A stretch of DNA of 64,000 bases from an uncultured Clostridia bacterium (GCA_934271235.1 CAKQQT010000013.1:16965-80964), one strand, 5' to 3'; counted from the first letter of the stretch, positions 9,353-16,974 are shown. Translations and numbers: made by a program. The notes: generated by a model from the sequence alone, not told the origin.

Positions 9353-9460
9353 ATGAATGAAAAAAAGAAAAAGAGAATCGTCCAGATCGCTGTGATCCTT
9401 TTGATCGCGGCTGTCGTGGTTACATACAGCGTCACTTTTGTAGGCGCGATATTTTACTAG
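9353..9460 (+). CDS. 35-aa single-helix membrane peptide
   Basis: The ORF encodes MNEKKKKRIVQIAVILLIAA... : a lysine-rich cytoplasmic start, one transmembrane helix (about residues 10-24) and a short tail. It has a convincing ribosome binding site (AGGAG, spaced seven) and lies 41 bp after the NIF3 gene and 10 bp before the RNase P RNA. Very small membrane peptides of this form are widespread in Firmicutes and often unannotated. The function is unknown. Confidence 0.6.
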   Translation: MNEKKKKRIVQIAVILLIAAVVVTYSVTFVGAIFY

Positions 9461-9470
9461 GATATTGTTT

Positions 9471-9820
9471 TTCGGGCAGAGCAGACGGTCGCGTGGGTCC
9501 TTGTGATCCATGAGGAAAGTCCGGGCTCCGCAGGGCAAGGATGCCGGATAACGTCCGGCGTAGGTAACTATAGGGAAAGTGCAACAGAAACATTCCGCCG
9601 AAACAGTACGGCTGTGGTAAGGTTGAAATGGTGAGGTAAGAGCTCACCGGCGGCATGGAGACATGCCGGCCGTGTAAACCCCATCCGGAGCAAGACCAAA
9701 GAGGGGCCAAGGGTGGCTGCCCGTCACCTCCCGGTAGGTAGGTCGCTGGAGCTTGTCAGCAATGGCAAGTCGAGATAGATGATCGTCAAATACAGAACCC
9801 GGCTTACAGCTCTGCCCGAA
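9471..9820 (+). ncRNA. rnpB: RNase P RNA
   Basis: This is the catalytic RNA of RNase P, which matures tRNA 5' ends. The universally conserved parts are present: GAGGAAAGTCCGGGCTC near the 5' end, GTGCAACAGAAA, and near the 3' end AGATAGATGATCGTC and ACAGAACCCGGCTTACA. The ends pair in an 11-bp P1 helix (9471-9481 with 9810-9820). The internal layout (GTAAGAGCTCACCGG segment) looks like the type A class usual in Clostridia. Length is about 350 nt. Confidence 0.97.
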
Positions 9821-9846
9821 TGCAATAGATACAGTATGAGAGGAAG

Positions 9847-9871
9847 ATGGTGCGTGCAGCGCCATTTTTTT
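9847..9871 (+). terminator. Terminator after rnpB
   Basis: A 7-bp stem with one G-U pair (ATGGTGC at 9847-9853, GCGCCAT at 9859-9865) is followed by a T-run, 26 bp after the end of the RNase P RNA. Confidence 0.8.
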
Positions 9872-9904
9872 CTCACAATATTGCTTAAAAAATAACAAAA
9901 AAAT

Positions 9905-9991
9905 CTTGATTTTGTGTAAGAATTATATTATAAAAACTTTTGATTTCGTGTATAATAAGAATTGAAAAAATCTTGTTTTCGTGTTAAAATC
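9905..9991 (+). repeat. Three phased direct repeats upstream of the AAA ATPase gene
   Basis: Three imperfect copies of a ~18-bp unit, CTTGATTTTGTGTAAGAAT, TTTGATTTCGTGTATAATA and CTTGTTTTCGTGTTAAAAT, have their TTG at 9906, 9940 and 9973. The spacing of 34 and 33 bp is about three helical turns, so all copies face the same side of the DNA. The third copy ends in the -10 box of the likely promoter. This arrangement fits binding sites for a regulator. Confidence 0.55.
9962..9990 (+). promoter_or_regulatory. Sigma-A promoter of the AAA/DUF4143 gene
   Basis: TTGAAA (9962-9967), a 17-bp spacer, and TAAAAT (9985-9990). The third phased repeat fills the spacer and -10. A second possible promoter (TTGATT-N17-TATAAA) begins at 9906 with the first repeat. 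Confidence 0.6.
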
Positions 9992-10035
9992 AAAGTATAA
10001 AAGTTTTACATTTTCTTTTGAGGAGGGAAGCAGCG

Positions 10036-11388
10036 GTGAGAAGAAAGATCTATGAAGATATTCTGAAATGGAAAAGAAGCAGTGCAGGGCAGACAGCGCT
10101 CCTGATCGACGGAGCGCGGCGTGTCGGCAAAAGCTATATTGCGGAGAAATTTGCAGAGGCGGAATATAAGAGCCATATCCTGATCGACTTCAACCGGGCG
10201 CCCAAAGAGGTGACAGAGCTGTTTGACCATTATTTGAATGATCTGGACACTCTGTTTATGTATCTTTCCGGCTTCTACAACACGAAGCTGTATGAACGGG
10301 AAACGCTGATCATTCTTGACGAGGTGCAGTTATGTCCGCGTGCGCGCTCTGCCATCAAGTATCTTGTGGCAGACGGACGTTACGACTACCTTGAAACAGG
10401 TTCCCTGATGTCGATCAAAAAAAACGTGAAAGACATCCTGATTCCGTCCGAGGAAGAACATCTTAAAATGTATCCGCTCGATTTTGAAGAATTTCTGTGG
10501 GCGCTGGATAATGAAACTCTGATGCCGCTGATACAGAACTGCTACGAAAAAAGGCAGCCGATGGGGCAGGCGCTCCATCGCAAGGCCATGGACTATTTCA
10601 GACAGTATATGATCGTAGGCGGCATGCCGCAGGCGGTTGCGCGATATGTTGAGACGCACGATTTTGACAGCGTGGACCGGGTGAAGCGGGCAATCCTTGA
10701 GCTGTATCGCGCGGATATCGTGAAACATGCTGCCGGATACGAGATGAAAGTAGAACAGATTTTTGACGATATTCCCGCGCAGCTTCAAAAACACGACAAG
10801 AAATTCAAGCTGTCGTCCTTAAAAAAGGAAGCGCGTTTCAGGGAGTATGACGACGCGCTGTTTTGGCTGTCTGACGCCATGATCGCGAATCTGTGCTACA
10901 ATTCCACGGCGCCGAGCATCGGACTGAAACTGAACATGGACCGATTGACTTTGAAATGCTATATGGCAGATACCGGCCTGCTCATCAGCCATGCATTTGA
11001 CGAAAACGGTATTGTAAGCGAGGAAATCTACAAAAAGCTATTGTTTGATAAGCTCGAGTTCAACAAAGGGATGATCGTCGAGAACCTTGTGGCGCAAATG
11101 CTGACTGCCGCCGGCCATAAACTCTATTTTTATTCCAATCCATCCCGTGATGAGGTAAGCGAGCGAATGGAGATCGATTTTTTGATCGCCAAAAGCAAAA
11201 TCAGCAGCCGCCATAATATTTCCCCGATCGAAGTGAAATCCGGCAAAAACTATACCCTGACATCCCTAAAGAAGTTTCGAAACAAGTACGCGGAGCAAAC
11301 AGATACCCCTTATGTCCTGCATACCGGAGATCGGAAAGAAGAGGATGGGATCACCTATCTGCCGCTCTATATGACACCGCTTCTTTGA
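10036..11388 (+). CDS. AAA-family ATPase with DUF4143 domain
   Basis: The 450-aa protein has an N-terminal AAA_14-type P-loop (LLIDGARRVGKSYIAEKFA, residues ~23-41), a Walker B strand (LIILDEVQLC near 96-105) and an arginine-type ETGSLMS sensor region. The C-terminal DUF4143 part contains D...ExK (MEIDFLIA, then SPIEVKSG), the arrangement of a PD-(D/E)xK nuclease-like fold. The family is very common in accessory DNA of anaerobes but has no assigned function. The GTG start is chosen because GAGGAGGG precedes it; an upstream TTG overlaps that site. It is a single-gene transcript with AT-rich upstream DNA, ending in a terminator at 11430, and looks like an acquired gene. Confidence 0.88.
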   Translation: MRRKIYEDILKWKRSSAGQTALLIDGARRVGKSYIAEKFAEAEYKSHILIDFNRAPKEVTELFDHYLNDLDTLFMYLSGFYNTKLYERETLIILDEVQLCPRARSAIKYLVADGRYDYLETGSLMSIKKNVKDILIPSEEEHLKMYPLDFEEFLWALDNETLMPLIQNCYEKRQPMGQALHRKAMDYFRQYMIVGGMPQAVARYVETHDFDSVDRVKRAILELYRADIVKHAAGYEMKVEQIFDDIPAQLQKHDKKFKLSSLKKEARFREYDDALFWLSDAMIANLCYNSTAPSIGLKLNMDRLTLKCYMADTGLLISHAFDENGIVSEEIYKKLLFDKLEFNKGMIVENLVAQMLTAAGHKLYFYSNPSRDEVSERMEIDFLIAKSKISSRHNISPIEVKSGKNYTLTSLKKFRNKYAEQTDTPYVLHTGDRKEEDGITYLPLYMTPLL

Positions 11389-11429
11389 AGGTGCGTGTAA
11401 CGACAGAAAAACATCGCAAAACCGCATCA

Positions 11430-11462
11430 GCACCTTGCACAGCAAAGCAGGGTGCTTTTTTT
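11430..11462 (+). terminator. Rho-independent terminator
   Basis: A 9-bp stem with one G-U pair (GCACCTTGC, GCAGGGTGC), an 8-nt loop and a run of seven T. It follows the AAA/DUF4143 gene. Confidence 0.88.
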
Positions 11463-11507
11463 GTGCTTTCATATATTGCTTTCTTATGAAAGAAAAAAGA
11501 ATTGAAA

Positions 11508-11543
11508 TTTAATAAAATTAAACTTGACTTTAATAAAATTAAA
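11508..11543 (+). promoter_or_regulatory. Tandem palindromic operators of the DUF2089 operon
   Basis: Two identical copies of TTTAATAAAATTAAA (11508-11522 and 11529-11543), each a perfect inverted repeat (TTTAAT-N3-ATTAAA), are 21 bp apart, two helical turns. The second fills most of the spacer between the -35 and -10 boxes. They look like binding sites of the HTH protein encoded by the first gene, giving autorepression. Confidence 0.65.
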
Positions 11544-11552
11544 GTTTATACT
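11524..11552 (+). promoter_or_regulatory. Sigma-A promoter of the DUF2089 operon
   Basis: TTGACT (11524-11529), a 17-bp spacer, TATACT (11547-11552). It lies 29 bp before the start codon and is overlapped by the downstream palindrome. Confidence 0.8.
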
Positions 11553-11581
11553 AAAGAAAAGTAAAAAAAGGGGGAATACAT

Positions 11582-11887
11582 ATGGCAATCACGACCGTCC
11601 CGGAATGGATGGAAAATTTAGAAGAAGAAGACCTTGTTTTCATTAAAAAGTTCGTTCTGTACAGCGGGTCACTGAAAAAACTTGCCGAGAGCTATGAAGT
11701 CACCTATCCGACCGTGCGCCTCAGACTGGACAAATTGATCGACAAGATTCGGGCACAGGAGCAGGAGGAAACTGCACCTTATGTCAAACTGATCAAGAAA
11801 CTGGCGTTGGAGGACCGTATCGATTTTGAAGCGGCGAAAATCCTGATCAGCACTTATCGGAAAGAGAAAAGCGAGGAAAACAAATGA
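11582..11887 (+). CDS. DUF2089-family DNA-binding regulator
   Basis: This 101-aa protein matches the C-terminal, helix-turn-helix part of DUF2089 proteins: PEWMENLEEEDLVFIKKFVL, then SGSLKKLAESYEVTYPTVRLRLDKLIDKI as the HTH. Longer members have an N-terminal zinc ribbon, which is absent here. The ATG follows GGGGGA. It is the first gene of a three-gene operon and overlaps the next gene by ATGA. Two identical palindromes in its promoter suggest that it represses its own operon. What signal releases it is unknown; the two partner membrane proteins may be involved. Confidence 0.8.
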   Translation: MAITTVPEWMENLEEEDLVFIKKFVLYSGSLKKLAESYEVTYPTVRLRLDKLIDKIRAQEQEETAPYVKLIKKLALEDRIDFEAAKILISTYRKEKSEENK

Positions 11888-12549
11888 AGATGATGGAACT
11901 GGTGATACAAAATCTGCTGCTCTTTTATTTCATCGTGACTTATCTCGGCGTTGGGGCGGGTCTTGTGATAACGGAAAGTCTGCTGCTGAAAAGAGGCAGC
12001 CGCCGCAGTCTGCTGCTCTTCCTGCTGATCGTGGGCGTGCTTTCCTTTTGCGTCTTTTTGGCTTGTCCGGTGAGCCGGACTGCCGTGCCGCACGATATTG
12101 TGAAGCTGGAAGTAAAGATCGATGGCAGTACCACGGGCACACAGATCGCGATGATCGACCGAAGCAGCGGCAGCACAAAAAAAGAACTGATCGAACTAGG
12201 TGAACTGATCCTGCAGGATGACGACAACAGCCGGTATCTGACAGTCCGCGCAGAGCAGGGGAAATTTATCTGTGAGGATGAACCGAACTATGCGGCAGCG
12301 ATCACACAGACGATGCGGGAACAGAAGATCAAAACCGACGGGTTCAGCGGGCGTTCTCTTTCTTATCAGGAACTGCTTGCAGAAATGGGGAAAACCGCGT
12401 CGGGCACATCCGGGATGCCGCAGGCAGAAGTCTTGAAATCAGTACTGGTGTTTCTGCCGGAACTGATCCTGATCTTGCGCTGGCTGCTCGTGTCGCGGAA
12501 ACGTAAAAAGGAAAGAATGCTGAAAAAAATGAAACTGACGGATCTGTAG
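11884..12549 (+). CDS. Membrane protein of the DUF2089 operon (first)
   Basis: The 221-aa protein has two N-terminal transmembrane helices (about residues 7-30 and 40-61), a ~115-residue hydrophilic domain predicted to lie outside the cytoplasm, and a third helix (about 186-204) followed by a very basic cytoplasmic tail (RKRKKERMLKKMK). It starts within the stop of the DUF2089 regulator (ATGA overlap). It shares layout, though little obvious sequence, with the next gene, so the two may be paralogues or partners. No known domain was recognised. A sensor or envelope role is only a guess from its link to the regulator. Confidence 0.65.
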   Translation: MKMMELVIQNLLLFYFIVTYLGVGAGLVITESLLLKRGSRRSLLLFLLIVGVLSFCVFLACPVSRTAVPHDIVKLEVKIDGSTTGTQIAMIDRSSGSTKKELIELGELILQDDDNSRYLTVRAEQGKFICEDEPNYAAAITQTMREQKIKTDGFSGRSLSYQELLAEMGKTASGTSGMPQAEVLKSVLVFLPELILILRWLLVSRKRKKERMLKKMKLTDL

Positions 12550-12562
12550 GAGGGGTAGAAAT

Positions 12563-13153
12563 ATGAACTGGATGATCAGTCTATGCATCAGCTTATGCCT
12601 GGGGAGCGGGCTTCTGATCTTGGAATTTTACTTATCAAAAAAGAAAGCATGGCAGGCAGGACTTGTGCCGCTTCTCGTTATCTGGCTCTGCGCCTGCGGC
12701 CTGGAAATTTACACAGAACAACAGTATAGAGGCTATCAGACCTTTACGGATGCTTATCCGATGGAAAACGGGATGATCGCGGAAATGGCGATCAAGCAGG
12801 ATGCAAAGCAAAACAACATCGCGTTCAGTGATCTTGCGATCAAAGATCAGGACGGAACACTGCGGGATACCGATCAGATCCGGATACAGGGCGAAACCAT
12901 CCTTTCGCGTTATCCGAGCGCTGCGTCCAAGTTTGCTAAAAAGTACGCACTGCAAGGGGACAGCGTACCGGAAGATTTTGTGACAGACGAAAACGTTTTT
13001 TTTGGGGATACGAGCATCAGCCGTCATGGTTTCCTGCAAACCGGCGCCTTGCTTCTGCTGCCGCTGCTGCTTCTCTACGGATGTATCCGTTATCTGAAGC
13101 GAAAAGAACGCATCCGCCGGGAGCTTAAGGAAATGGGCCTGAAATTTCTGTAA
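12563..13153 (+). CDS. Membrane protein of the DUF2089 operon (second)
   Basis: The 196-aa product repeats the topology of its neighbour: two N-terminal helices (about residues 5-22 and 30-49), a ~100-residue external domain, one C-terminal helix (FLQTGALLLLPLLLLYGCI) and a basic tail (RKERIRRELKEMGLKFL). The start ATG follows AGGAGGGG and lies 13 bp after the preceding stop, within the same operon. A strong terminator follows directly. No family was recognised. The shared tail pattern RxxKxMxL/RELKEMGL suggests a distant relationship to the preceding gene. Confidence 0.65.
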   Translation: MNWMISLCISLCLGSGLLILEFYLSKKKAWQAGLVPLLVIWLCACGLEIYTEQQYRGYQTFTDAYPMENGMIAEMAIKQDAKQNNIAFSDLAIKDQDGTLRDTDQIRIQGETILSRYPSAASKFAKKYALQGDSVPEDFVTDENVFFGDTSISRHGFLQTGALLLLPLLLLYGCIRYLKRKERIRRELKEMGLKFL

Positions 13154-13156
13154 ATC

Positions 13157-13183
13157 AGAGAGTGAGCGATCACTCTCTCTTTT
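13157..13183 (+). terminator. Terminator of the DUF2089 operon
   Basis: A perfect 9-bp stem (AGAGAGTGA, TCACTCTCT) with a GCGA tetraloop is followed by CTTTT, four bases after the last stop codon. Confidence 0.82.
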
Positions 13184-13256
13184 GCGAAAGTATAACCGGC
13201 CTTTCTTAAAGAAGAAATTGAGGAATTGTAGTTTACAGGGATTGATTGAAAATCAA

Positions 13257-13303
13257 AACCGGGTGCATGCTGCCTTGCGGGGCAGACTTGCATCCGGTTT
13301 TTT
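13257..13303. terminator. Bidirectional terminator between convergent operons
   Basis: An outer 11-bp stem (13257-13267 with 13289-13299, one G-U pair) and an inner CTGCC/GGCAG stem form a long hairpin with T-rich tails on both strands. It sits between the DUF2089 operon (plus) and the small membrane gene at 13374 (minus). Confidence 0.7.
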
Positions 13304-13373
13304 GACGTGCGTTCGGCAGTTTCGCCGACAGACGATGGTCGGCCGGGTAACTGTCAGGCGGTGAAAGCGGACT

Positions 13374-13550
13374 TTACTGCAGCTGCAGGATCAGTTTTAC
13401 CGCGGCGATGAGCAGGATGACGGCGCCGACGCCGCTGATGACGGAATAGATTTTTTTGGATTCCGGGTCATCCTTTTCTTTTTTGAGATAGTACAGGCCG
13501 ACGCCGGTAACGGCAGTGCCGATCAAGTTTCCGAGAATACTGATGATCAT
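13374..13550 (-). CDS. 58-aa small membrane protein downstream of the P-type ATPase
   Basis: The product MIISILGNLIGTAVTGVGLY... has two hydrophobic helices (about residues 3-21 and 38-55) separated by a charged loop (KKEKDDPESKK). Its ATG overlaps the stop of the chimeric transporter gene (ATGA), and GGAGG lies seven bases upstream inside that gene. The tight coupling suggests a small subunit or stabiliser of the P-type ATPase. No family was recognised. Confidence 0.7.
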   Translation of the reverse strand: MIISILGNLIGTAVTGVGLYYLKKEKDDPESKKIYSVISGVGAVILLIAAVKLILQLQ

Positions 13551-15844
13551 GATTTTTTCCTCCAGTTTAATAAGAATGCTGAGTTAATGATGACGAGCAC
13601 GGAGCCTGCGTTATGGACTAAGGCGCCGATGACCGGATTCAGGATACCGGTGATCGCCAGGATGATGGCAACAAAGTTGAGTGTCATCGAGAACGTTAAG
13701 TTGAGTTTGATGGTCGTCATCATCCGCTTAGATAAGGCAAGCAGATGCGGCAGTTCTTTGACCTCGTCATCGACCAATGCGATATCTGCAGCATCGACCG
13801 CAATGTCACTGCCGACGCCGCCCATGGCGATGCCGACCAGTGCTTTTTTGAGCGCCGGCGCATCGTTGATCCCGTCGCCGATCATGCAGACCTGCGTACC
13901 GGACTGCTGGTATTCGTCGATGATCGCCAGCTTGGTTTCCGGCAGGCATTCCGCGTGCAGATCGGAAATATGCAGCTTCCGGGCGATGCTGCCGGCAGCG
14001 TTTTCGTTATCTCCGGTCAGCAGCAGCGGCTGGATCCCGAGCGCATGCAGGCGTTGGATCATGTCGGCACTGTCTTCCCGCAGCATATCGGAAAGGGCGA
14101 GGTATCCGCAGTAGGTACCGTCTACTGTCAGGTAAGTAAGGGTGCAGCCCTGCTGCAGGAGCGCAGCGTCCGCTGTGTGTGAAGCGGCTTCGATGTGATG
14201 ATCGCGGAGAAGCGCCAGACTTCCGGCAAGCACTTCTCTGCCGTTTACCGTGGCGGAAACGCCGCGGCCGGGGATCATGCGGAAGTCCGAAACTTCAGGA
14301 CTTTCTTGATCCGCCTGCGGGCTCGCAGATGCGTCTGTCTTGGCTGCAGTCTCCGCGCCGGACGGCGTGTCGAGGTAACGGCGGTAAGAAGCGACGATCG
14401 CTTTGCCGAGCGGATGTTCGGAAAATTTTTCGGCCGCTGCCGCCAGCTTATAAAGCTCTCCTTCCGGAAAGTCCGGATGCAGGCTTTGGATGCTGACGAC
14501 CTGCGGCGTACCGTAAGTCAAGGTGCCGGTCTTGTCGAAAGCGACAACTTTGACGCCGGCGAGCCGTTCGAGCGCGTCGCCCTCCCGGACCAAAAATCCG
14601 TGCTTGGTGGCATTGCCGATGGCTGCCATGATCGCGGTCGGCGTTGCCAGGACCAGCGCGCACGGACAGAAAACGACCAGAATGGTGACGGCGCGGATGA
14701 TCAACCCGGTGATCAGCCAGGTCAGGACCGCGGCAGTCAGAGCGATGACAACGATCCAGGTGGCCCAGCGGTCTGCGATACCGACGATCTTCGCCTTGCC
14801 CGCGTCGGCGGACTGCACCAGACGGATCATGCGCTGAATCGAACTGTCTTCGCCAACCTTGGTGGCTTTCATTTCAAAGCTGCCGAACTGGTTGACGGTA
14901 CCGCTGGATACCTCATCATTCGGTCCTTTATCGACCGGCAGGGATTCACCGGTCATCACCGCTTGGTTGATGGAAGTCTGTCCGGAAAGGATGACGCCGT
15001 CAACGGGAATGGTTTCTCCCGGCAGGACGCGCAGCACATCGCCGACCGCAACCTCTGCGGCAGGAACGATCTCTTCTGTTCCGCCAAGGATCCGTCTTGC
15101 AGTCTGCGGCGTCAGATGCACCAGCTTTTCGATGCCGGCGCGGGCCTTGGCAACGGTCAGGTCTTCCAACAGAGCGCCGAGCTGCATGATGAACGCGACT
15201 TCACCGGCCGCGAAATCTTCGCCGATCAGCGGCAGGATCAGATAGTTCCAAATGCCGTGCGCGTCACGTTGTTTCTTTTTTCCGAAGAAATAGACGATGA
15301 CCGCGATATCTAGCATGATGAAAGAGAAGATCGCGCCGAAGTTTACCAGACGGACCAGGGTATTGACCGGAATGACCATGGCAATGACCAGAGAGAATAC
15401 GGCCAGAAAGCCGATCGCCTTGTACGGTGTCTGGAATTTCGGATGTACCGCGCCTAAAAATCCCGGCAGCACTTTGTCGCGGCCCATCGTGAAGAGCAAA
15501 CGCGCGGCGGATGACTGCGCGACCAGTGTGTTGGCGATCCCGGCAGCCAGCAGGGTGATGATCACCATGAAGAATTCAAACCACTTGCCGATCGCCAAGG
15601 AAGCTGCATCGTAGAAACCGGTTGCGGCGTCAGTATTCTGCCAATCCGGCAGGATGGTGCATGCGAGGTAGGTTTCTACGACGAAAACAAAGCCGCCGCT
15701 GGCAGCTTCGATTTCTCCGAAAACGGCCATCGGCGCGATCAGGGTCATCATAACGATGCCGTAAAATACAAGGTCTTTTAATTTTAGAGACCGATTTAAC
15801 GTGGGCTGCTGCGCGGCAGCCGCTTGTTTGTTATCTTCCATCAT
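13547..15844 (-). CDS. Chimeric APC permease fragment fused to P1B-type ATPase
   Basis: One continuous 765-codon frame joins parts of two unrelated transporters. Residues 1-51 match the start of an APC amino-acid permease (LKLKDLVFYGIVMMTLIAPM). Residues 52-208 match the later half of the same family (FTMGRDKVLPGFLGAVHPKF, then NFGAIFSFIMLDIAVIVYFF), so about six helices are missing between them. From residue 209 (FAAGEVAFIMQLGALLEDLT) the protein is a heavy-metal P-type ATPase: actuator TGES, CPC membrane motif (FCPCALVLATPT, ~396), phosphorylation Asp437 in DKTGTLT, EHPLGKA, GDGINDAP, and a final HNAGSVLVIINS helix. The ATPase lacks its usual N-terminal helices and metal-binding domain. The P-type catalytic motifs are intact; whether it can transport is doubtful. 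The metal is not assigned. GGAGG precedes the ATG. Confidence 0.82.
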   Translation of the reverse strand: MMEDNKQAAAAQQPTLNRSLKLKDLVFYGIVMMTLIAPMAVFGEIEAASGGFVFVVETYLACTILPDWQNTDAATGFYDAASLAIGKWFEFFMVIITLLAAGIANTLVAQSSAARLLFTMGRDKVLPGFLGAVHPKFQTPYKAIGFLAVFSLVIAMVIPVNTLVRLVNFGAIFSFIMLDIAVIVYFFGKKKQRDAHGIWNYLILPLIGEDFAAGEVAFIMQLGALLEDLTVAKARAGIEKLVHLTPQTARRILGGTEEIVPAAEVAVGDVLRVLPGETIPVDGVILSGQTSINQAVMTGESLPVDKGPNDEVSSGTVNQFGSFEMKATKVGEDSSIQRMIRLVQSADAGKAKIVGIADRWATWIVVIALTAAVLTWLITGLIIRAVTILVVFCPCALVLATPTAIMAAIGNATKHGFLVREGDALERLAGVKVVAFDKTGTLTYGTPQVVSIQSLHPDFPEGELYKLAAAAEKFSEHPLGKAIVASYRRYLDTPSGAETAAKTDASASPQADQESPEVSDFRMIPGRGVSATVNGREVLAGSLALLRDHHIEAASHTADAALLQQGCTLTYLTVDGTYCGYLALSDMLREDSADMIQRLHALGIQPLLLTGDNENAAGSIARKLHISDLHAECLPETKLAIIDEYQQSGTQVCMIGDGINDAPALKKALVGIAMGGVGSDIAVDAADIALVDDEVKELPHLLALSKRMMTTIKLNLTFSMTLNFVAIILAITGILNPVIGALVHNAGSVLVIINSAFLLNWRKKS

Positions 15845-15882
15845 GATTGTTCATTCCTCCGTTTGCATTGATGTTGTGAAAC

Positions 15883-16764
15883 TTATTTTACGAGAGCCTT
15901 GCCGGCGATCTTCGGAACGCCCGCGCGGATGCACATATTGATCGGGCATGGCAGCGTGAACTGGTTGATCTCGATGTCACATTGCAGAGACATATACAGG
16001 AACGCGTCGGTCGCATCCCAGCCGTAGGCATTCATGATCAGCCGCTGCATCTCCGCGCAGGCACATTTGAGCGCCTCTTCGTATTCCGGGCGAGCGGTGT
16101 TGACATACCATTTTTCCGGCGTTTCGGTCACCGGATGGTGCAGTTCAAAGTTCTTGATCACCGAGACGCGGACGGTGATATTGCCGGCGATCTCGATCCC
16201 GTTGCCGCAAAGCTCACAGTCGCCCATCGACGCGTGGATATCGCCCATGCCGAGCAGAGCGCCCGGAACCTGTACCGGGAAGTACATCCTGCTGCCTTTT
16301 TTGATGATCTTGCTGTCCATGTTGCCGCCGTGATCTCCGATCTGTACACAGGCGATCTCTTCTCCGGCCGGCGCGACGCCGATGACGCCGATCATCGGGT
16401 CCACTTCCCACTGCAGGTCATTAAAGGTCGCAATGCGGTTTTTGATCGGGATCACCTTGGTACGCGGCTCGCAGGTCTCGACCAGCGGCCCGCCGATGGC
16501 ACAGCAGACTCCCTGCGGATCGACTTCTACGTCAAGGATATCGACGACCAGCACGTCGCCAGGTTCCGCGCCCTCGACATAGAGCAATCCGGTTGCGAGG
16601 TCGGATGTTTCCGCATCCAGATCCGACGGAAAGTCCGCGTCTGTTTTTACCTGGCCGGAATAGCAGTCCAGGGTGCGGAACTGTACGGTTTCTCCGTCTT
16701 TTGCCTTGTAGCAAGGTTCATGCTCTTTTGAAAAAGTTCTTACGTATTGATCCAGAATTACCAT
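15883..16764 (-). CDS. Acetamidase/formamidase family amidohydrolase
   Basis: The 293-aa protein matches the FmdA/AmdA family, which hydrolyses short amides such as formamide or acetamide to ammonia and the acid. Family features are GLLYVEGAEPGDVLVVDILD near residue 58, IGGPLVETCEPRTKVIPI, GVIGVAPAGEE and the metal/active-site-rich QIGDHGGNMD and GDIHASMGDCELCGNGIE. The ATG at 16764 is chosen for the GGAGGAAAAA before it; an upstream in-frame ATG has none. It lies 38 bp before the APC half of the chimeric gene on the same strand, which suggests that an amidase-permease operon existed. Transcription probably starts at the MerR-type promoter at 16799-16829. Physiological substrate is unknown. 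Confidence 0.87.
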   Translation of the reverse strand: MVILDQYVRTFSKEHEPCYKAKDGETVQFRTLDCYSGQVKTDADFPSDLDAETSDLATGLLYVEGAEPGDVLVVDILDVEVDPQGVCCAIGGPLVETCEPRTKVIPIKNRIATFNDLQWEVDPMIGVIGVAPAGEEIACVQIGDHGGNMDSKIIKKGSRMYFPVQVPGALLGMGDIHASMGDCELCGNGIEIAGNITVRVSVIKNFELHHPVTETPEKWYVNTARPEYEEALKCACAEMQRLIMNAYGWDATDAFLYMSLQCDIEINQFTLPCPINMCIRAGVPKIAGKALVK

Positions 16765-16798
16765 ATGTTTTTCCTCCTGTCGGTGTTTTCTTAACAAC

Positions 16799-16829
16799 AT
16801 TCTAACCCTCAAGCAAACTTGAGAGTCAA
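16799..16829 (-). promoter_or_regulatory. MerR-type promoter/operator of the amidase gene
   Basis: On the minus strand TTGACT (16824-16829) and TAGAAT (16799-16804) are separated by 19 bp, the over-long spacer of MerR-activated promoters. Centred in it is the dyad CTCAAG-TTTG-CTTGAG (16808-16823), very like known MerR-family boxes. The divergent merR gene at 16975 is the obvious regulator. Confidence 0.8.
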
Positions 16830-16899
16830 GTGAAAAAATGGGTTTAAAAACAAAAAAAGAAATACTTTTTTGTGGTCATGACCATCGATGTGATCCGGC

Positions 16900-16928
16900 T
16901 TGACTTTGCGGACAGAGTCCGTTACAAT
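16900..16928 (+). promoter_or_regulatory. Promoter of the divergent merR gene
   Basis: TTGACT (16900-16905), 17-bp spacer, TACAAT (16923-16928). The spacer holds the dyad CGGAC-AGA-GTCCG (16909-16921). A separate 12-bp palindrome TGGTCATGACCA lies at 16873-16884 between the two divergent promoters. Confidence 0.65.
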
Positions 16929-16974
16929 GAGACCATCCGAACAGATCATGAGACGAAATGCAGGGAGGAAAACC

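Noticed and set aside
10036..11388. AAA/DUF4143 gene as part of a defence system
   Set aside because: It stands alone with no nuclease, toxin or helicase partner, and the family has no established defence role.
14195..15313. 372-codon plus-strand frame opposite the chimeric transporter
   Set aside because: Its translation is Arg/Asp/Gly-rich without domain features, typical of a shadow frame in GC-rich DNA; the minus strand has clear APC and P-type motifs.
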